Assembly (NCBI GenBank): GCA_937919945.1
Contig: CALESY010000153.1
Location: 1-64,000 of the forward strand
DNA from: an uncultured Chitinophagaceae bacterium
GTDB taxonomy: Bacteria > Bacteroidota > Bacteroidia > Chitinophagales > Chitinophagaceae
Direction of reading: 5' to 3'
DNA length: 64,000 nucleotides
Position 1 is the stretch's first letter; the number at the start of each line of letters is the position of its first letter. Below are positions 34,700-43,731 of this stretch, piece by piece. The translations under genes were made by a program, and so were the position numbers. Below the pieces are notes generated by a model that had not been told where the DNA came from, made no database searches, and worked only from the letters and a program-made list of their open reading frames with translations.

Positions 34700-35860
34700 C
34701 TATTTCCGTATTTCTTTCAAGGGGTGGCGTTGTTCCCATTCACCCTCTTGCGATTGGCTGTTGTTTTGCAGGCGTAATGTAGCCATACGAATGTATCTGT
34801 TTCGTACAAGTACAAAAGTAGATTTGTAAACAGGCTTGCAGCCGAGGCGAGCTTTCGCATCAAGCGCCGTACGCCCGAATATTACTTTTTGTTTGCGTAG
34901 TGCAATAGCCTGTTCGATACTGCAAAACAAGATGTTGAAATAGAGCATCAAATCGGTATTACGTTCGTAATCAAACCCGATGTAAAACATATCAAAAGCA
35001 CTATCTTTTACCCAAGCACTGAAAAAAGCAATGAGTTGGCCGTTTTCACGAATACCCCAAACTTTCAATTTGTCAGGCGTGTGCCTTTTCAGTGCCGGAA
35101 TAAAATCTTCACTTATCATACCTATACGCGCGGTTTGCTTATCGCATACTTGTTTGTATAGTTTGTAAATGTTTTGTTTCTCTGCTTCTATGGTTGCAAT
35201 GTCCATTTCTTCAATTTGCAAACCGGTAAAGGCATTACGCACTTTACGGAAGCGTTGGGCGTATTTGTGTTTCAGCGCCTTTTCATAATCGCCAATATTT
35301 TTCCAGTCTGTATCCAGCGACAGCTCCATCATAATGTCATTGCGCAATAGCATGTATTGCGGAGCATAGTGTTGAAAATACGTAACAAGGCTATCGGGCA
35401 GGTCTTTTACCAAAACAGCATAGGCGCAGTTCGTTTTCAGTTGTTCGTTGATGACCTTATTGTACAATTTATACGCTTCGAAAGGAGAAAGGCTATTATA
35501 GTAATACGTTTCTACATCATGACGGAATAAGTGTCCTGCAACTAATAAACGAGGCTTAATGATATTGGTGAATAAACGCCATCCAATACGTGAAACAGTA
35601 TTAAGGTTAGCTTCGTTAAGATGATGGCGTTGTAAACGTAGTAATTGAAAATAGATAGCAGCAACCGGGTTGTTATCTTTACTTATCAATACATAACTAT
35701 AGCTTAGATGGGGTAGCTTTGATTGCTGTGTAGCGCTGAGGTTGCTTCTTTTAAGAAAATGCCCCTCCGGTAACAACATATCCCATTCATCCGGTAATGT
35801 AGCACAAGAGTTGTGGTACTGAAATTGAAATGGACTATTCTTATGGCTGAGGATTGTCAA
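34700..35860 (-). CDS. GNAT/FemAB-like acyltransferase
   Basis: This 386-residue protein has a C-terminal GNAT-like fold (about 200-350) with WGIRENGQLIAFFSAW, FYIGFDYERN and FGRTALDAKARLGCKP. It resembles Bacteroidota proteins related to FemAB peptidoglycan-bridge enzymes, which add amino acids or acyl groups. The substrate is unknown. It overlaps the upstream GNAT gene by 4 bases, so the two are coupled. Confidence 0.6.
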   Translation of the reverse strand: MTILSHKNSPFQFQYHNSCATLPDEWDMLLPEGHFLKRSNLSATQQSKLPHLSYSYVLISKDNNPVAAIYFQLLRLQRHHLNEANLNTVSRIGWRLFTNIIKPRLLVAGHLFRHDVETYYYNSLSPFEAYKLYNKVINEQLKTNCAYAVLVKDLPDSLVTYFQHYAPQYMLLRNDIMMELSLDTDWKNIGDYEKALKHKYAQRFRKVRNAFTGLQIEEMDIATIEAEKQNIYKLYKQVCDKQTARIGMISEDFIPALKRHTPDKLKVWGIRENGQLIAFFSAWVKDSAFDMFYIGFDYERNTDLMLYFNILFCSIEQAIALRKQKVIFGRTALDAKARLGCKPVYKSTFVLVRNRYIRMATLRLQNNSQSQEGEWEQRHPLKEIRK

Positions 35861-36300
35861 AATATATCTTTTTCCATCACCACATGGGATATGCCAACTT
35901 CTATAAACTCGCTGCTGGTGGTATAGTATCCAAGGTTTTTATAAAAGCCCTCAGCAACGGTACGTGCATGTAGTATGATGGCAGAATAACCAATTTCCTT
36001 GGCATATTGTTCGGCAGCATCTACCAGTTTTTTACCAATTCCTTTACCTTGCCATTCTTCATGAACAGCCATTTGGCGTAGCTTAATCTTTTCTTCATCG
36101 GCTATGGGGTAAAGCATAACACAGCCTATCACTTTATCACTTTGTTGTGCTATGAAAATGGTATTTAGTGCATCTGCACTCAGGTCTTCGTTTTTGAGCG
36201 ACAGACCAATAGGTTGGCGTAATATAGCCTCTCTCAAATCATATACTTGTGTATATATGGGGTCTGTTATGCTTATCCGTCTGACGACTATGTCTTCCAA
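35857..36300 (-). CDS. GNAT-family N-acetyltransferase
   Basis: This 147-residue protein is a complete GNAT domain. The acetyl-CoA pyrophosphate loop WQGKGIGKKLVDAAE (motif A, near 79-93) is clear, followed by AIILHARTVAEGFYKNLGY. It probably acetylates a small molecule or protein amine; the substrate is unknown. It follows the VWA gene by eight bases. Confidence 0.9.
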   Translation of the reverse strand: MEDIVVRRISITDPIYTQVYDLREAILRQPIGLSLKNEDLSADALNTIFIAQQSDKVIGCVMLYPIADEEKIKLRQMAVHEEWQGKGIGKKLVDAAEQYAKEIGYSAIILHARTVAEGFYKNLGYYTTSSEFIEVGISHVVMEKDIF

Positions 36301-36308
36301 TGGAAAAA

Positions 36309-38189
36309 CTATTTGGTTAGTTCTAAGTTAGTAACAATATTGCTTTTTATAGTAAATTCTACCATGGTTTCTTCCTGCAATGGTAGTTCCGGGTTCTTTT
36401 TGTAGCCTGCTTTGTAGGTGCCGGGCAATACCCTGAAGGCATGTGAAGTGCCGCTGCCATCGAGGTTGATACTCATGAAGGCACGGAACCTGTCGCCTAT
36501 CGGATAGTATAATGTTACCTTTCCTATTTTAGTATTATTTGCAATGACAAGATCACCCTCTTCAGGTATTATAATTCCTTTTTGTGTGCCTATATCTAAA
36601 TCGAAGGTACGGTTGAAAGGAGGTAGTGTTTCGATAATTACATTATAAGTACCCGGCTCATAAGCCCTTTCTTCAGACACGCTTTGTAAAACAGGTGTTG
36701 CGTTTCTATCAAACCTACGTGATACTTTGGCGATATAGCCTGTAATTTTTCTTTTGTCATTGCCTTCATAACCAAATACCAATGTGCCGTTTGATACGGG
36801 GATAATGATGGCATTGTTTTCATTGGGTGCGATAGTTACATCATAGGTGTATTTGCTTTCGCTACCTATGATTGTGAGATAATAATTGCCTGTCGGAACT
36901 TTTTGGCGGTGTGGTATACCTCCAATATCTACAGTACGCTGAAAGCGGAATACCTCTTTTTTAGTGTTCTTATCAACAAACGCCATAAGTGGTGCACTGT
37001 CAAAATTTCTGTTGCCGTCACTCAAGTATACTTGCAGAGTGGTCTCTTTTTTCGTGTTTTGTAATGATGAGTCTGTAATGACTTTTGGTTTAATAATTTC
37101 TACGGGTGGTATTGGTTGTTTTACAGGGGGCTTTGCAGCTATTGTGGGTGGTGGTGCGGGTTCGTCTTTTACTATTGGTACGGTAAAACGTGGCAATTTT
37201 GCTTTGTTAGCAGGCTTTGTTGCGATTACCACCCTGAAAGTGCGTTTAGGGTTTACCATTGCCAGTTGAGCAATAGTGCCTGTCATCTGTCTAACAGGTT
37301 CTTTAATATCATTCGTTCTGTTGGTCAGGTCTTTAGTTGGTTCAGGTTGTTTTACAGGAGGCGTTACAACAGGTGGTGCTGTGTTTACCACAGGTTTAGG
37401 CTTAGGTGCTTCTTTTATTGGTTCGGGTTCTTCTTGTTTTACTTTGAATTGCGGTATATCTACCTTCAACACACTTGGCGCATTTACTACCGCCTCTTTC
37501 AGCAGCTTCTTATCAATCTTCTGCAAGGCTATCATTTGTGTATAGGCATCTACAATTTTACCTACAGACGGTTTGATGTCTTTTTCCTGTGCTACCGGCA
37601 AGTAATTGCCAAGGCAATCGTAGCCGTTCTTCAATGCGGGATTGTCAACAAGGCTTAGGATATATGGTTTGAAATCTATTCGTTTTTCTAATAGCTTTTT
37701 TACAACATCACAAATATCTCCGCTACAGCTTTCTGCACCATCTGTTACAAGTATCAGGCTGTAAGAATTCAATAGTGGTTTTTCAAAATCCCATTCGGCA
37801 GCTTCTTTCAGCGAAAATGCAATAGGAGAAACCCCAATAGGTTGCAGTGCATCAAGTCGCATACCCATCTGGTCTATATTATTTTTGCTAAACATTACCT
37901 CAAGACGAGTGTCGAAGCAGTTGTTTTGTTGCGATGGATATTGGTGTCCATACACGCGCAACGCGAACTCTACATCTTTGTTCACCTTGTACATGCTGTC
38001 CATCAAAGCTAATATAATGCGGCTGGCAGCTTTAAAACGGCTTTCAGCTTTAGTCCATTCATAACTCATGCTAGACGAGCCATCAAGCAATATGAGGATA
38101 CGGGGTTGTTTTACCTCATTTTTTTGAGCAAACAGGCCATTACTATTCAGTAAGAAAGCAAAAAACAACAGGCACTTGAAAAAACGCAT
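36309..38189 (-). CDS. Exported VWA-domain protein with Pro-rich linker
   Basis: This 626-residue protein has a signal peptide (1-21, ending LFAQ), a VWA domain (about 28-215) with MIDAS DGSSSM and VTDGAESC, a Pro/Lys-rich linker (about 240-375) and a C-terminal part (about 380-626) of repeated beta units (GTLVFGYEG, GDLVIANN, and TYNVII/TYKAGY steps). It may be a periplasmic metal-dependent binding protein. Partner unknown. A -7 element TAGGTTTG lies on the minus strand at 38219-38212. Confidence 0.75.
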   Translation of the reverse strand: MRFFKCLLFFAFLLNSNGLFAQKNEVKQPRILILLDGSSSMSYEWTKAESRFKAASRIILALMDSMYKVNKDVEFALRVYGHQYPSQQNNCFDTRLEVMFSKNNIDQMGMRLDALQPIGVSPIAFSLKEAAEWDFEKPLLNSYSLILVTDGAESCSGDICDVVKKLLEKRIDFKPYILSLVDNPALKNGYDCLGNYLPVAQEKDIKPSVGKIVDAYTQMIALQKIDKKLLKEAVVNAPSVLKVDIPQFKVKQEEPEPIKEAPKPKPVVNTAPPVVTPPVKQPEPTKDLTNRTNDIKEPVRQMTGTIAQLAMVNPKRTFRVVIATKPANKAKLPRFTVPIVKDEPAPPPTIAAKPPVKQPIPPVEIIKPKVITDSSLQNTKKETTLQVYLSDGNRNFDSAPLMAFVDKNTKKEVFRFQRTVDIGGIPHRQKVPTGNYYLTIIGSESKYTYDVTIAPNENNAIIIPVSNGTLVFGYEGNDKRKITGYIAKVSRRFDRNATPVLQSVSEERAYEPGTYNVIIETLPPFNRTFDLDIGTQKGIIIPEEGDLVIANNTKIGKVTLYYPIGDRFRAFMSINLDGSGTSHAFRVLPGTYKAGYKKNPELPLQEETMVEFTIKSNIVTNLELTK

Positions 38190-38332
38190 CTAGCTAATAA
38201 TAATCAGGCAACAAACCTACGCCAAATGCCTGAACAAATCCTACCCCCAATGGGGTATGATAATCAGATTTTAACATACTTGTATAAAAATCTGCAAGTG
38301 TTGTTGGTTTAGCGGTTGAGGTGCAAAATATG

Positions 38333-38340
38333 TAACTTTG
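38333..38340 (+). promoter_or_regulatory. Candidate -7 element (TAACTTTG) before korA
   Basis: TAACTTTG matches TAnnTTTG exactly and ends 18 bases before ATG 38359. The same octamer serves nuoA and the TPR gene. It overlaps a TTG that might be mistaken for a start. Confidence 0.45.
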
Positions 38341-38358
38341 CAACCATTTCTTTTGAGT

Positions 38359-40203
38359 ATGTCAGTATCTACGCAGGTTGTTGAAGATGTGGTAATAAAA
38401 TTTGCCGGCGACAGTGGTGACGGTATGCAGCTTACAGGCAGCCAGTTTACCAACAGCACGGCACTATTGGGTAATGATCTTTCTACGTTCCCCGATTTTC
38501 CGGCAGAAATACGTGCGCCGCAAGGCACCGTGCCCGGGGTGAGTGGTTACCAACTTCATTTTTCGAGCAACCGTATCTACACACCCGGCGATACTTGCGA
38601 TGTATTGGTAGCCATGAATGCTGCTGCATTGAAAGTGAACCTGAAATCGCTGAAGCCAGGGGGTACTATCATTGCCAATACAGATGGCTTCGATTCTAAA
38701 AACCTACGACTGGCAAACTATCCTGATGGTGTGAACCCCATTGAAGATGGCTCTCTCGATAACTATGAACTGCATAAAATAGATGTTACTAAACTGACAC
38801 GTGAAGCGCTGAAAGACATACAACTTGGCACAAAAGAAAAAGACCGTGCCAAAAATATGTTTGTATTGGGCTTTTTGTACTGGCTATATAACAGAGATTT
38901 GAGTGTTACTATTTCATTTCTGAATGAGAAGTTTGGCAAGAAGCAAGATATATTAGACAGTAACATCAAAGCATTGCAGGCCGGCTACAATTATGGCGAT
39001 ACGGTAGAAGCATTTACCACCCGCTACAAAGTAGAAAAAGCCAAACTGCCTGCCGGTAAATACCGTAGCATAACAGGCAATACTGCATTGGCTTACGGGC
39101 TGATAGCTGCCGGTGAAAAATCTAACTTGCCCATCTTCCTCGGTACATATCCCATCACTCCTGCATCAGATATATTGCATGAGCTATCTCGCTACAAAAA
39201 CTTTGGCATACGTACTTTTCAGGCAGAGGATGAGATAGCAGGCATTTCAGCCGCTATTGGTGCGGCTTATGGTGGCAGCCTCGGCGTTACCACCACATCA
39301 GGTCCGGGTATGGCATTGAAGACAGAGGCGATGGGGCTTGCAGTAATGCTGGAGATACCTTTGCTGATAATAAACATACAACGTGGCGGCCCCTCAACAG
39401 GTTTGCCTACTAAAACAGAGCAGAGCGATTTACTACAGGCATATTACGGGCGCAATGGTGAATGTCCTATGCCAGTGATTTCAGCATCTACACCCAGTGA
39501 TTGTTTTGACGCAGTGTACGAAGCAGTGCGCATAGCTGTGCAACACATGACACCTGTTATCTTCCTGAGCGATGGGTATATAGCCAATGGTGCTGAACCA
39601 TGGCGTTTTCCGCAATCAGCAGATTTGAAGGCTATCGAGGTGAAGTTTAAAACTTCACTTGCAGAGGGCGAAGAAAAATTCATGCCATACAAGCGCGATG
39701 AAAAGTTAGTACGCCCATGGTCTGTACCTGGCTATGCGGGGCTTGAGCACCGCATAGGCGGATTAGAGAAAGAAGACATTACAGGCAATATATCTTACGA
39801 TGCGGAAAACCACCAGCACATGGTGAAAACCCGCGAGGCTAAGGTGGAGATGATTGCAGACTACATACCCCTGCAGACACTTGACAGCGGCCCTGAAACG
39901 GGTGATGTATTAGTGCTTGGCTGGGGCTCAACGTACGGCTCTGTAAAAAGTGCTGTGAGCGAACTACAGGCAGCAGGTAAATTGGTAGCACATGCACACC
40001 TGCGCCATTTGCGACCTTTCCCTAAAAATCTGGGAGAGATGCTGCAACGCTATAAGAAAGTATTGATACCTGAAATAAACAACGGGCAGCTTATCAAAAT
40101 CATTCGCGATAAATACCTTGTAGATGCTGTTGGTTTCAACAAGATAAAAGGTACACCTATTACAAGGGCAGAGTTGGTGAGCGCTATTGGCGAGTTGTTG
40201 TAA
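38359..40203 (+). CDS. korA: 2-oxoacid:ferredoxin oxidoreductase alpha subunit (gamma-alpha fusion)
   Basis: This 614-residue protein has an N-terminal gamma domain (about 1-190, FAGDSGDGMQLTGSQF) and an alpha domain (about 215-610, with GTYPITPASDILHEL, ISAAIGAAYGGSLGVTTTSGP). With a TPP-binding beta subunit it oxidises 2-oxoglutarate or pyruvate to acyl-CoA and reduces ferredoxin. The fused form is the Bacteroidota KorA. The beta subunit is not downstream here; an amine oxidase follows. The start was taken at ATG 38359. Confidence 0.9.
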   Translation: MSVSTQVVEDVVIKFAGDSGDGMQLTGSQFTNSTALLGNDLSTFPDFPAEIRAPQGTVPGVSGYQLHFSSNRIYTPGDTCDVLVAMNAAALKVNLKSLKPGGTIIANTDGFDSKNLRLANYPDGVNPIEDGSLDNYELHKIDVTKLTREALKDIQLGTKEKDRAKNMFVLGFLYWLYNRDLSVTISFLNEKFGKKQDILDSNIKALQAGYNYGDTVEAFTTRYKVEKAKLPAGKYRSITGNTALAYGLIAAGEKSNLPIFLGTYPITPASDILHELSRYKNFGIRTFQAEDEIAGISAAIGAAYGGSLGVTTTSGPGMALKTEAMGLAVMLEIPLLIINIQRGGPSTGLPTKTEQSDLLQAYYGRNGECPMPVISASTPSDCFDAVYEAVRIAVQHMTPVIFLSDGYIANGAEPWRFPQSADLKAIEVKFKTSLAEGEEKFMPYKRDEKLVRPWSVPGYAGLEHRIGGLEKEDITGNISYDAENHQHMVKTREAKVEMIADYIPLQTLDSGPETGDVLVLGWGSTYGSVKSAVSELQAAGKLVAHAHLRHLRPFPKNLGEMLQRYKKVLIPEINNGQLIKIIRDKYLVDAVGFNKIKGTPITRAELVSAIGELL

Positions 40204-40271
40204 TAGGGGTAAAGTCTTGTTCAGTTGTTATATCATTACACCTATATTGGTGAACACCTAATATTGGCTAT

Positions 40272-41645
40272 ATGCAACGCAGATCATTCATCAGGCAATC
40301 ATTACTTGCTATTCCAGCTTTTTATATTGGTAACAGTCTTTTGTTTGCATCTTGCAGAAAAAAAGATGATTTAAAGCCAGGTAATTGGCGAGGGAAAGTG
40401 ATAGTAATCGGTGCTGGTATATCGGGCATATACGCAGCCAAGCAATTAATGAATTTAGGCATTGATGTAACTATATTGGAAGCTTCAGGCATAACAGGCG
40501 GACGTATAAGAGGATTGGAAGGATTTGCAGATTTTGAAATAGAACTGGGTGCCGAAGAATTACATGGCAAACGCTCTGAGTGGTACAACATAGTAAACGG
40601 CACACCGGGTGTATCGTTTAATGAAGCATCTTCTGAAGAGTATTTTTATATAGGCAATATGCTGAAAAGTGAAAGTGCATGGGCTGGCAACAGCATATTA
40701 ACACAAGCACGCACTTTTGAAAGTACAGCAAGAAACTATAGCGGTGAGGATAAAACTGTGTTACAACAAGCCATTGCACAGGGTATTTACCCCGATGGGT
40801 ATGAAATAATTAACGCGTATCTGGGCAATGAGTATGGCGCATCTAATAATGTGTTGAGTATAAAAGGTATAGCAGAAGAAGACCAGTTGTGGGAAAGCGG
40901 GGATGATAATTATACTTTAAAATCAGGCAGCTATACAAATGTGTTGAATCATCATTACTCAGACGTTATCAATAAAGTAAAACTAAACCACCCTGTAACG
41001 CAGATAAACTACGCAGGCAATCAAGTAACCGTTACTGCTAATGGAACCGACTTTGTTGCTGATAGAGTTATAGTTACCGTGCCATTGGCAGTACTGCAAA
41101 GCGGGACAATACAATTCAGTCCGCAGTTACCAGATGCAAAACGAAATGCAATCAACAAAATAGGCATGGGTACAGGCATTAAAGTGATACTAAAATTCAA
41201 GGACAGGTTTTGGGCTGCAAGTACCGGTACCATCATCGGCGGATCCAAATCTCCCGTATATTGGACTACTGGTTTGGGTAAAAGCAATACTCCATTGCTT
41301 ACTGCATTTGTAATGGGCGATAAAGCACAATACCTGAGCAGCTTGGGTAATGGCGCGACTGATATATTGCTTGCAGAGCTAGACCAGATGTATGGTAACA
41401 ATGCAGCCAGCAAGGCATTTTCAGAAGCACATATTATGGACTGGGGCAAAGAACAATATATACGAGGGGCTTATTCATACGCCATAGTAGGTGGTGGCGT
41501 GAGCCAGCGTAGAGAGTTAGCAGCGTCAATAGATAATAAAATCTATTTTGCGGGAGAGGCTACCCATACTGCTGGACACAATTCTACCGTACATGGTGCG
41601 TTGGAAACAGCTGTACGTGCAGTAAATGAAATAACAATGGCATAA
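40272..41645 (+). CDS. FAD-dependent amine oxidase, exported
   Basis: This 457-residue flavoprotein has the dinucleotide fold GAGISG (47-52) with ITGGRIRG, and the C-terminal FAD motif YFAGEATHTAGHNSTVHGAL, as in monoamine and polyamine oxidases. The N-terminus has a Tat-like RRSFIRQ and a lipobox-like LFASC (Cys28), so it may be exported folded with FAD and then lipidated. The amine substrate is unknown. A bidirectional terminator closes the gene. Confidence 0.85.
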   Translation: MQRRSFIRQSLLAIPAFYIGNSLLFASCRKKDDLKPGNWRGKVIVIGAGISGIYAAKQLMNLGIDVTILEASGITGGRIRGLEGFADFEIELGAEELHGKRSEWYNIVNGTPGVSFNEASSEEYFYIGNMLKSESAWAGNSILTQARTFESTARNYSGEDKTVLQQAIAQGIYPDGYEIINAYLGNEYGASNNVLSIKGIAEEDQLWESGDDNYTLKSGSYTNVLNHHYSDVINKVKLNHPVTQINYAGNQVTVTANGTDFVADRVIVTVPLAVLQSGTIQFSPQLPDAKRNAINKIGMGTGIKVILKFKDRFWAASTGTIIGGSKSPVYWTTGLGKSNTPLLTAFVMGDKAQYLSSLGNGATDILLAELDQMYGNNAASKAFSEAHIMDWGKEQYIRGAYSYAIVGGGVSQRRELAASIDNKIYFAGEATHTAGHNSTVHGALETAVRAVNEITMA

Positions 41646-41648
41646 AAT

Positions 41649-41672
41649 AAAAGGCTACGTTTGTAGCCTTTT
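41649..41672. terminator. Bidirectional terminator between amine oxidase and TPR genes
   Basis: AAAAGGCTAC (41649-41658) pairs with GTAGCCTTTT (41663-41672) around GTTT. A-runs and T-runs on both sides make it active in either direction; its right end touches the TPR stop codon. Confidence 0.85.
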
Positions 41673-43092
41673 ATTTCTTCTTGTATTTGCTTATCAATTC
41701 TGTTACAGCAGTACGCCGCATATATTCAGGATTCAACTCTGTAAACACTTTTATTTTAGCAGGTGCTTCTTTCAATGCGCGCTCTAATTGTAGCATAGCT
41801 TCTTTACTCTTACCCAACTCCAATAATAAGGCAGCATGATAGTAGCGAAAATCGGGTTTGTCTCCGCAATGCTCACGTGCAACTTCTAATTGTGTCAGGC
41901 CTTCGTCGTAATAGCCTGATGCATATAAACCTTTGATGAGTGCCACCCACGTTGTTTTATTACCCGGCTTCAGGCGTACAGCGTTCAAATAACAAACAAG
42001 TGCTTCACTTTTCGCATCCATTTCCATCAGGCAGTTACCTATTGCCATGCAGTAGGCAGCATTGTCTTTGTCAAGGTGCAAGGCAACAGAGTAAGACTTA
42101 ACGGCTTTTTCCCATTGTTTTTCGCGTGCGTATGTTTCGCCTATTTTATAAAATATAGTATCGTCCTGCGGGCTTAGCTGCGATGCTTGTCTGTAGAAGT
42201 GGCGGGCACGCTGAAAGTCTTTTTGTTTTTCCCAGCAATATCCCATGGCTTCGAATATCACATCTTCAGCTTTGGCTATCTCTAAATGTTTTTCAAGCAC
42301 CTCTATGGCTTTGTCGTACCATTTTAAACGCATGAAAGCATCTGCCATATTGCGATAGGCAAATTCAAACTTTTCATCTATCGCAACACAATATTCGTAC
42401 GCGTCAATTGATTTTTCATATAGTTTCAAACCCTGATAAGCTGCACCAAGGTTAAACCAAGCCAATGCATTGAATGGGTCTTCTTCCGTAAGCTGTGTAT
42501 GCAGTGTAGCACTTTCTTCAAGGCGTTTGGTAAAGTCTGCCCAGAAACAAATCTTCTGCAATGCCTCTTCGTTCCGGCGGTCTATTTTTATAACACGTTT
42601 CAGGGTGTCAAATACCGCATCAAATTCTTCACACTCGTCATACACATCCGAAAGCTCCAGCAGTACTTCTATCTTTTCTTTACCTGAAAACTCATTCGAT
42701 TTTTGTTCGAGCCACATAGCTGCCTGGTCGTACTTAAACTGACCGAGTAATATGTCTGAACGCAATAACGTAGCATCAAGATTGTTGGGATCGTTTTCTT
42801 CTACTTCGTCCAACACTTTCAAGGCTTGTCCATATTTCTGTGCCTGTGTCAGTATTTCGGCACGCAGCAGCATGATAGTTGCAGAAAAAGGATAGTATGT
42901 ACCAGCGATATCGCAAGCAAGGAGTGCCTGCTCTTCATTACTGTTTTGGAAGTAAAATTCTATTACGCGCTCAAAATCTTCCTCGTCCATGATACCGGAA
43001 AATTCGCCTTTCTTCACCTGTTCGTATCGTTGCAGCAGTTCCTCCAGCGAGCCCCATTCTTCATCCAGAAAATCATCATCTTCTTCAAACAT
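41671..43092 (-). CDS. Cytoplasmic TPR-repeat protein
   Basis: This 473-residue protein begins with an acidic stretch (FEEDDDFLDEEW) and then consists of about 11-12 TPR units (for example AWFNLGAAYQGLKLYEKSIDAY and FYKIGETYAREKQWEKAVKSY). No signal peptide. TPR arrays are scaffolds; no partner can be named. A good promoter lies just upstream. Confidence 0.85.
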   Translation of the reverse strand: MFEEDDDFLDEEWGSLEELLQRYEQVKKGEFSGIMDEEDFERVIEFYFQNSNEEQALLACDIAGTYYPFSATIMLLRAEILTQAQKYGQALKVLDEVEENDPNNLDATLLRSDILLGQFKYDQAAMWLEQKSNEFSGKEKIEVLLELSDVYDECEEFDAVFDTLKRVIKIDRRNEEALQKICFWADFTKRLEESATLHTQLTEEDPFNALAWFNLGAAYQGLKLYEKSIDAYEYCVAIDEKFEFAYRNMADAFMRLKWYDKAIEVLEKHLEIAKAEDVIFEAMGYCWEKQKDFQRARHFYRQASQLSPQDDTIFYKIGETYAREKQWEKAVKSYSVALHLDKDNAAYCMAIGNCLMEMDAKSEALVCYLNAVRLKPGNKTTWVALIKGLYASGYYDEGLTQLEVAREHCGDKPDFRYYHAALLLELGKSKEAMLQLERALKEAPAKIKVFTELNPEYMRRTAVTELISKYKKK

Positions 43093-43106
43093 AGCAACCG
43101 TTTTAT

Positions 43107-43135
43107 CAAAGTTAGCAAATAAAAATGCCAGTCAA
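43107..43135 (-). promoter_or_regulatory. Promoter of the TPR gene
   Basis: On the minus strand TTG (43135-43133), an 18-base spacer, then TAACTTTG (43114-43107). This fits the Bacteroidota -33/-7 pattern. The leader would be about 8 bases before ATG 43092. Confidence 0.5.
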
Positions 43136-43186
43136 TAGACAGCAATGTTAAGGCACTGTAAAAATGCACAGGTTATTAACAATAAA

Positions 43187-43211
43187 AAAAGCCACCTAAT
43201 AGGTGGCTTTT
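43187..43211 (-). terminator. Terminator of the small lipoprotein gene
   Basis: AGCCACCT and AGGTGGCT arms (11 bp stem including flanking A/T pairs, 43187-43197 with 43201-43211) are followed on the minus strand by seven T. Confidence 0.85.
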
Positions 43212-43232
43212 ACTACTATATAATGGAATGAT

Positions 43233-43661
43233 TTACTGTACTTTATTAGTTTGCAGTATCAGATAGCTGGTGCCAAATTCACCACTTTTATCAATCGTAA
43301 ACGGACGAGTGCCATATACTGTTTGCGAGCGGATGATATCCCAACCTCGTGCAGCAAAGAAATAGTCGCCTACTTTCAGTTCTGTAAAAATAGCCATGGG
43401 CACGCCATCTACATATTTGATATTGGCAGAGTCGTCATATTTGCTGCCTGCAGGTGTAACGGCTGCATTATATTTTACATATACCCAACCGCTATCCACT
43501 TTCACACCACTGTTTTCAACTACTACACGCATAGTTGCCAGCCCGCCTTTACCAGCCACATAAGTGGGCGTAACGTTGGAAGACTGAGGTTTGTCTTTAC
43601 AAGCAAACAGGCTGATTGATAAGCCCGTAAATAGTATCGCTTTAAGCCATGCTGATTTCAT
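43233..43661 (-). CDS. Small lipoprotein of unknown function
   Basis: This 142-residue protein has a lipoprotein signal (LFAC, Cys21) and a beta-rich domain (about 40-142). I do not recognise the family. It has its own terminator and so is probably a single-gene unit. Confidence 0.75.
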   Translation of the reverse strand: MKSAWLKAILFTGLSISLFACKDKPQSSNVTPTYVAGKGGLATMRVVVENSGVKVDSGWVYVKYNAAVTPAGSKYDDSANIKYVDGVPMAIFTELKVGDYFFAARGWDIIRSQTVYGTRPFTIDKSGEFGTSYLILQTNKVQ

Positions 43662-43731
43662 GCACTGAATTTTAACGAAAGTTGAAGATACAAAAACAGA
43701 TTTTAAAATAGCTATGCTTAGGCTTATTAAA

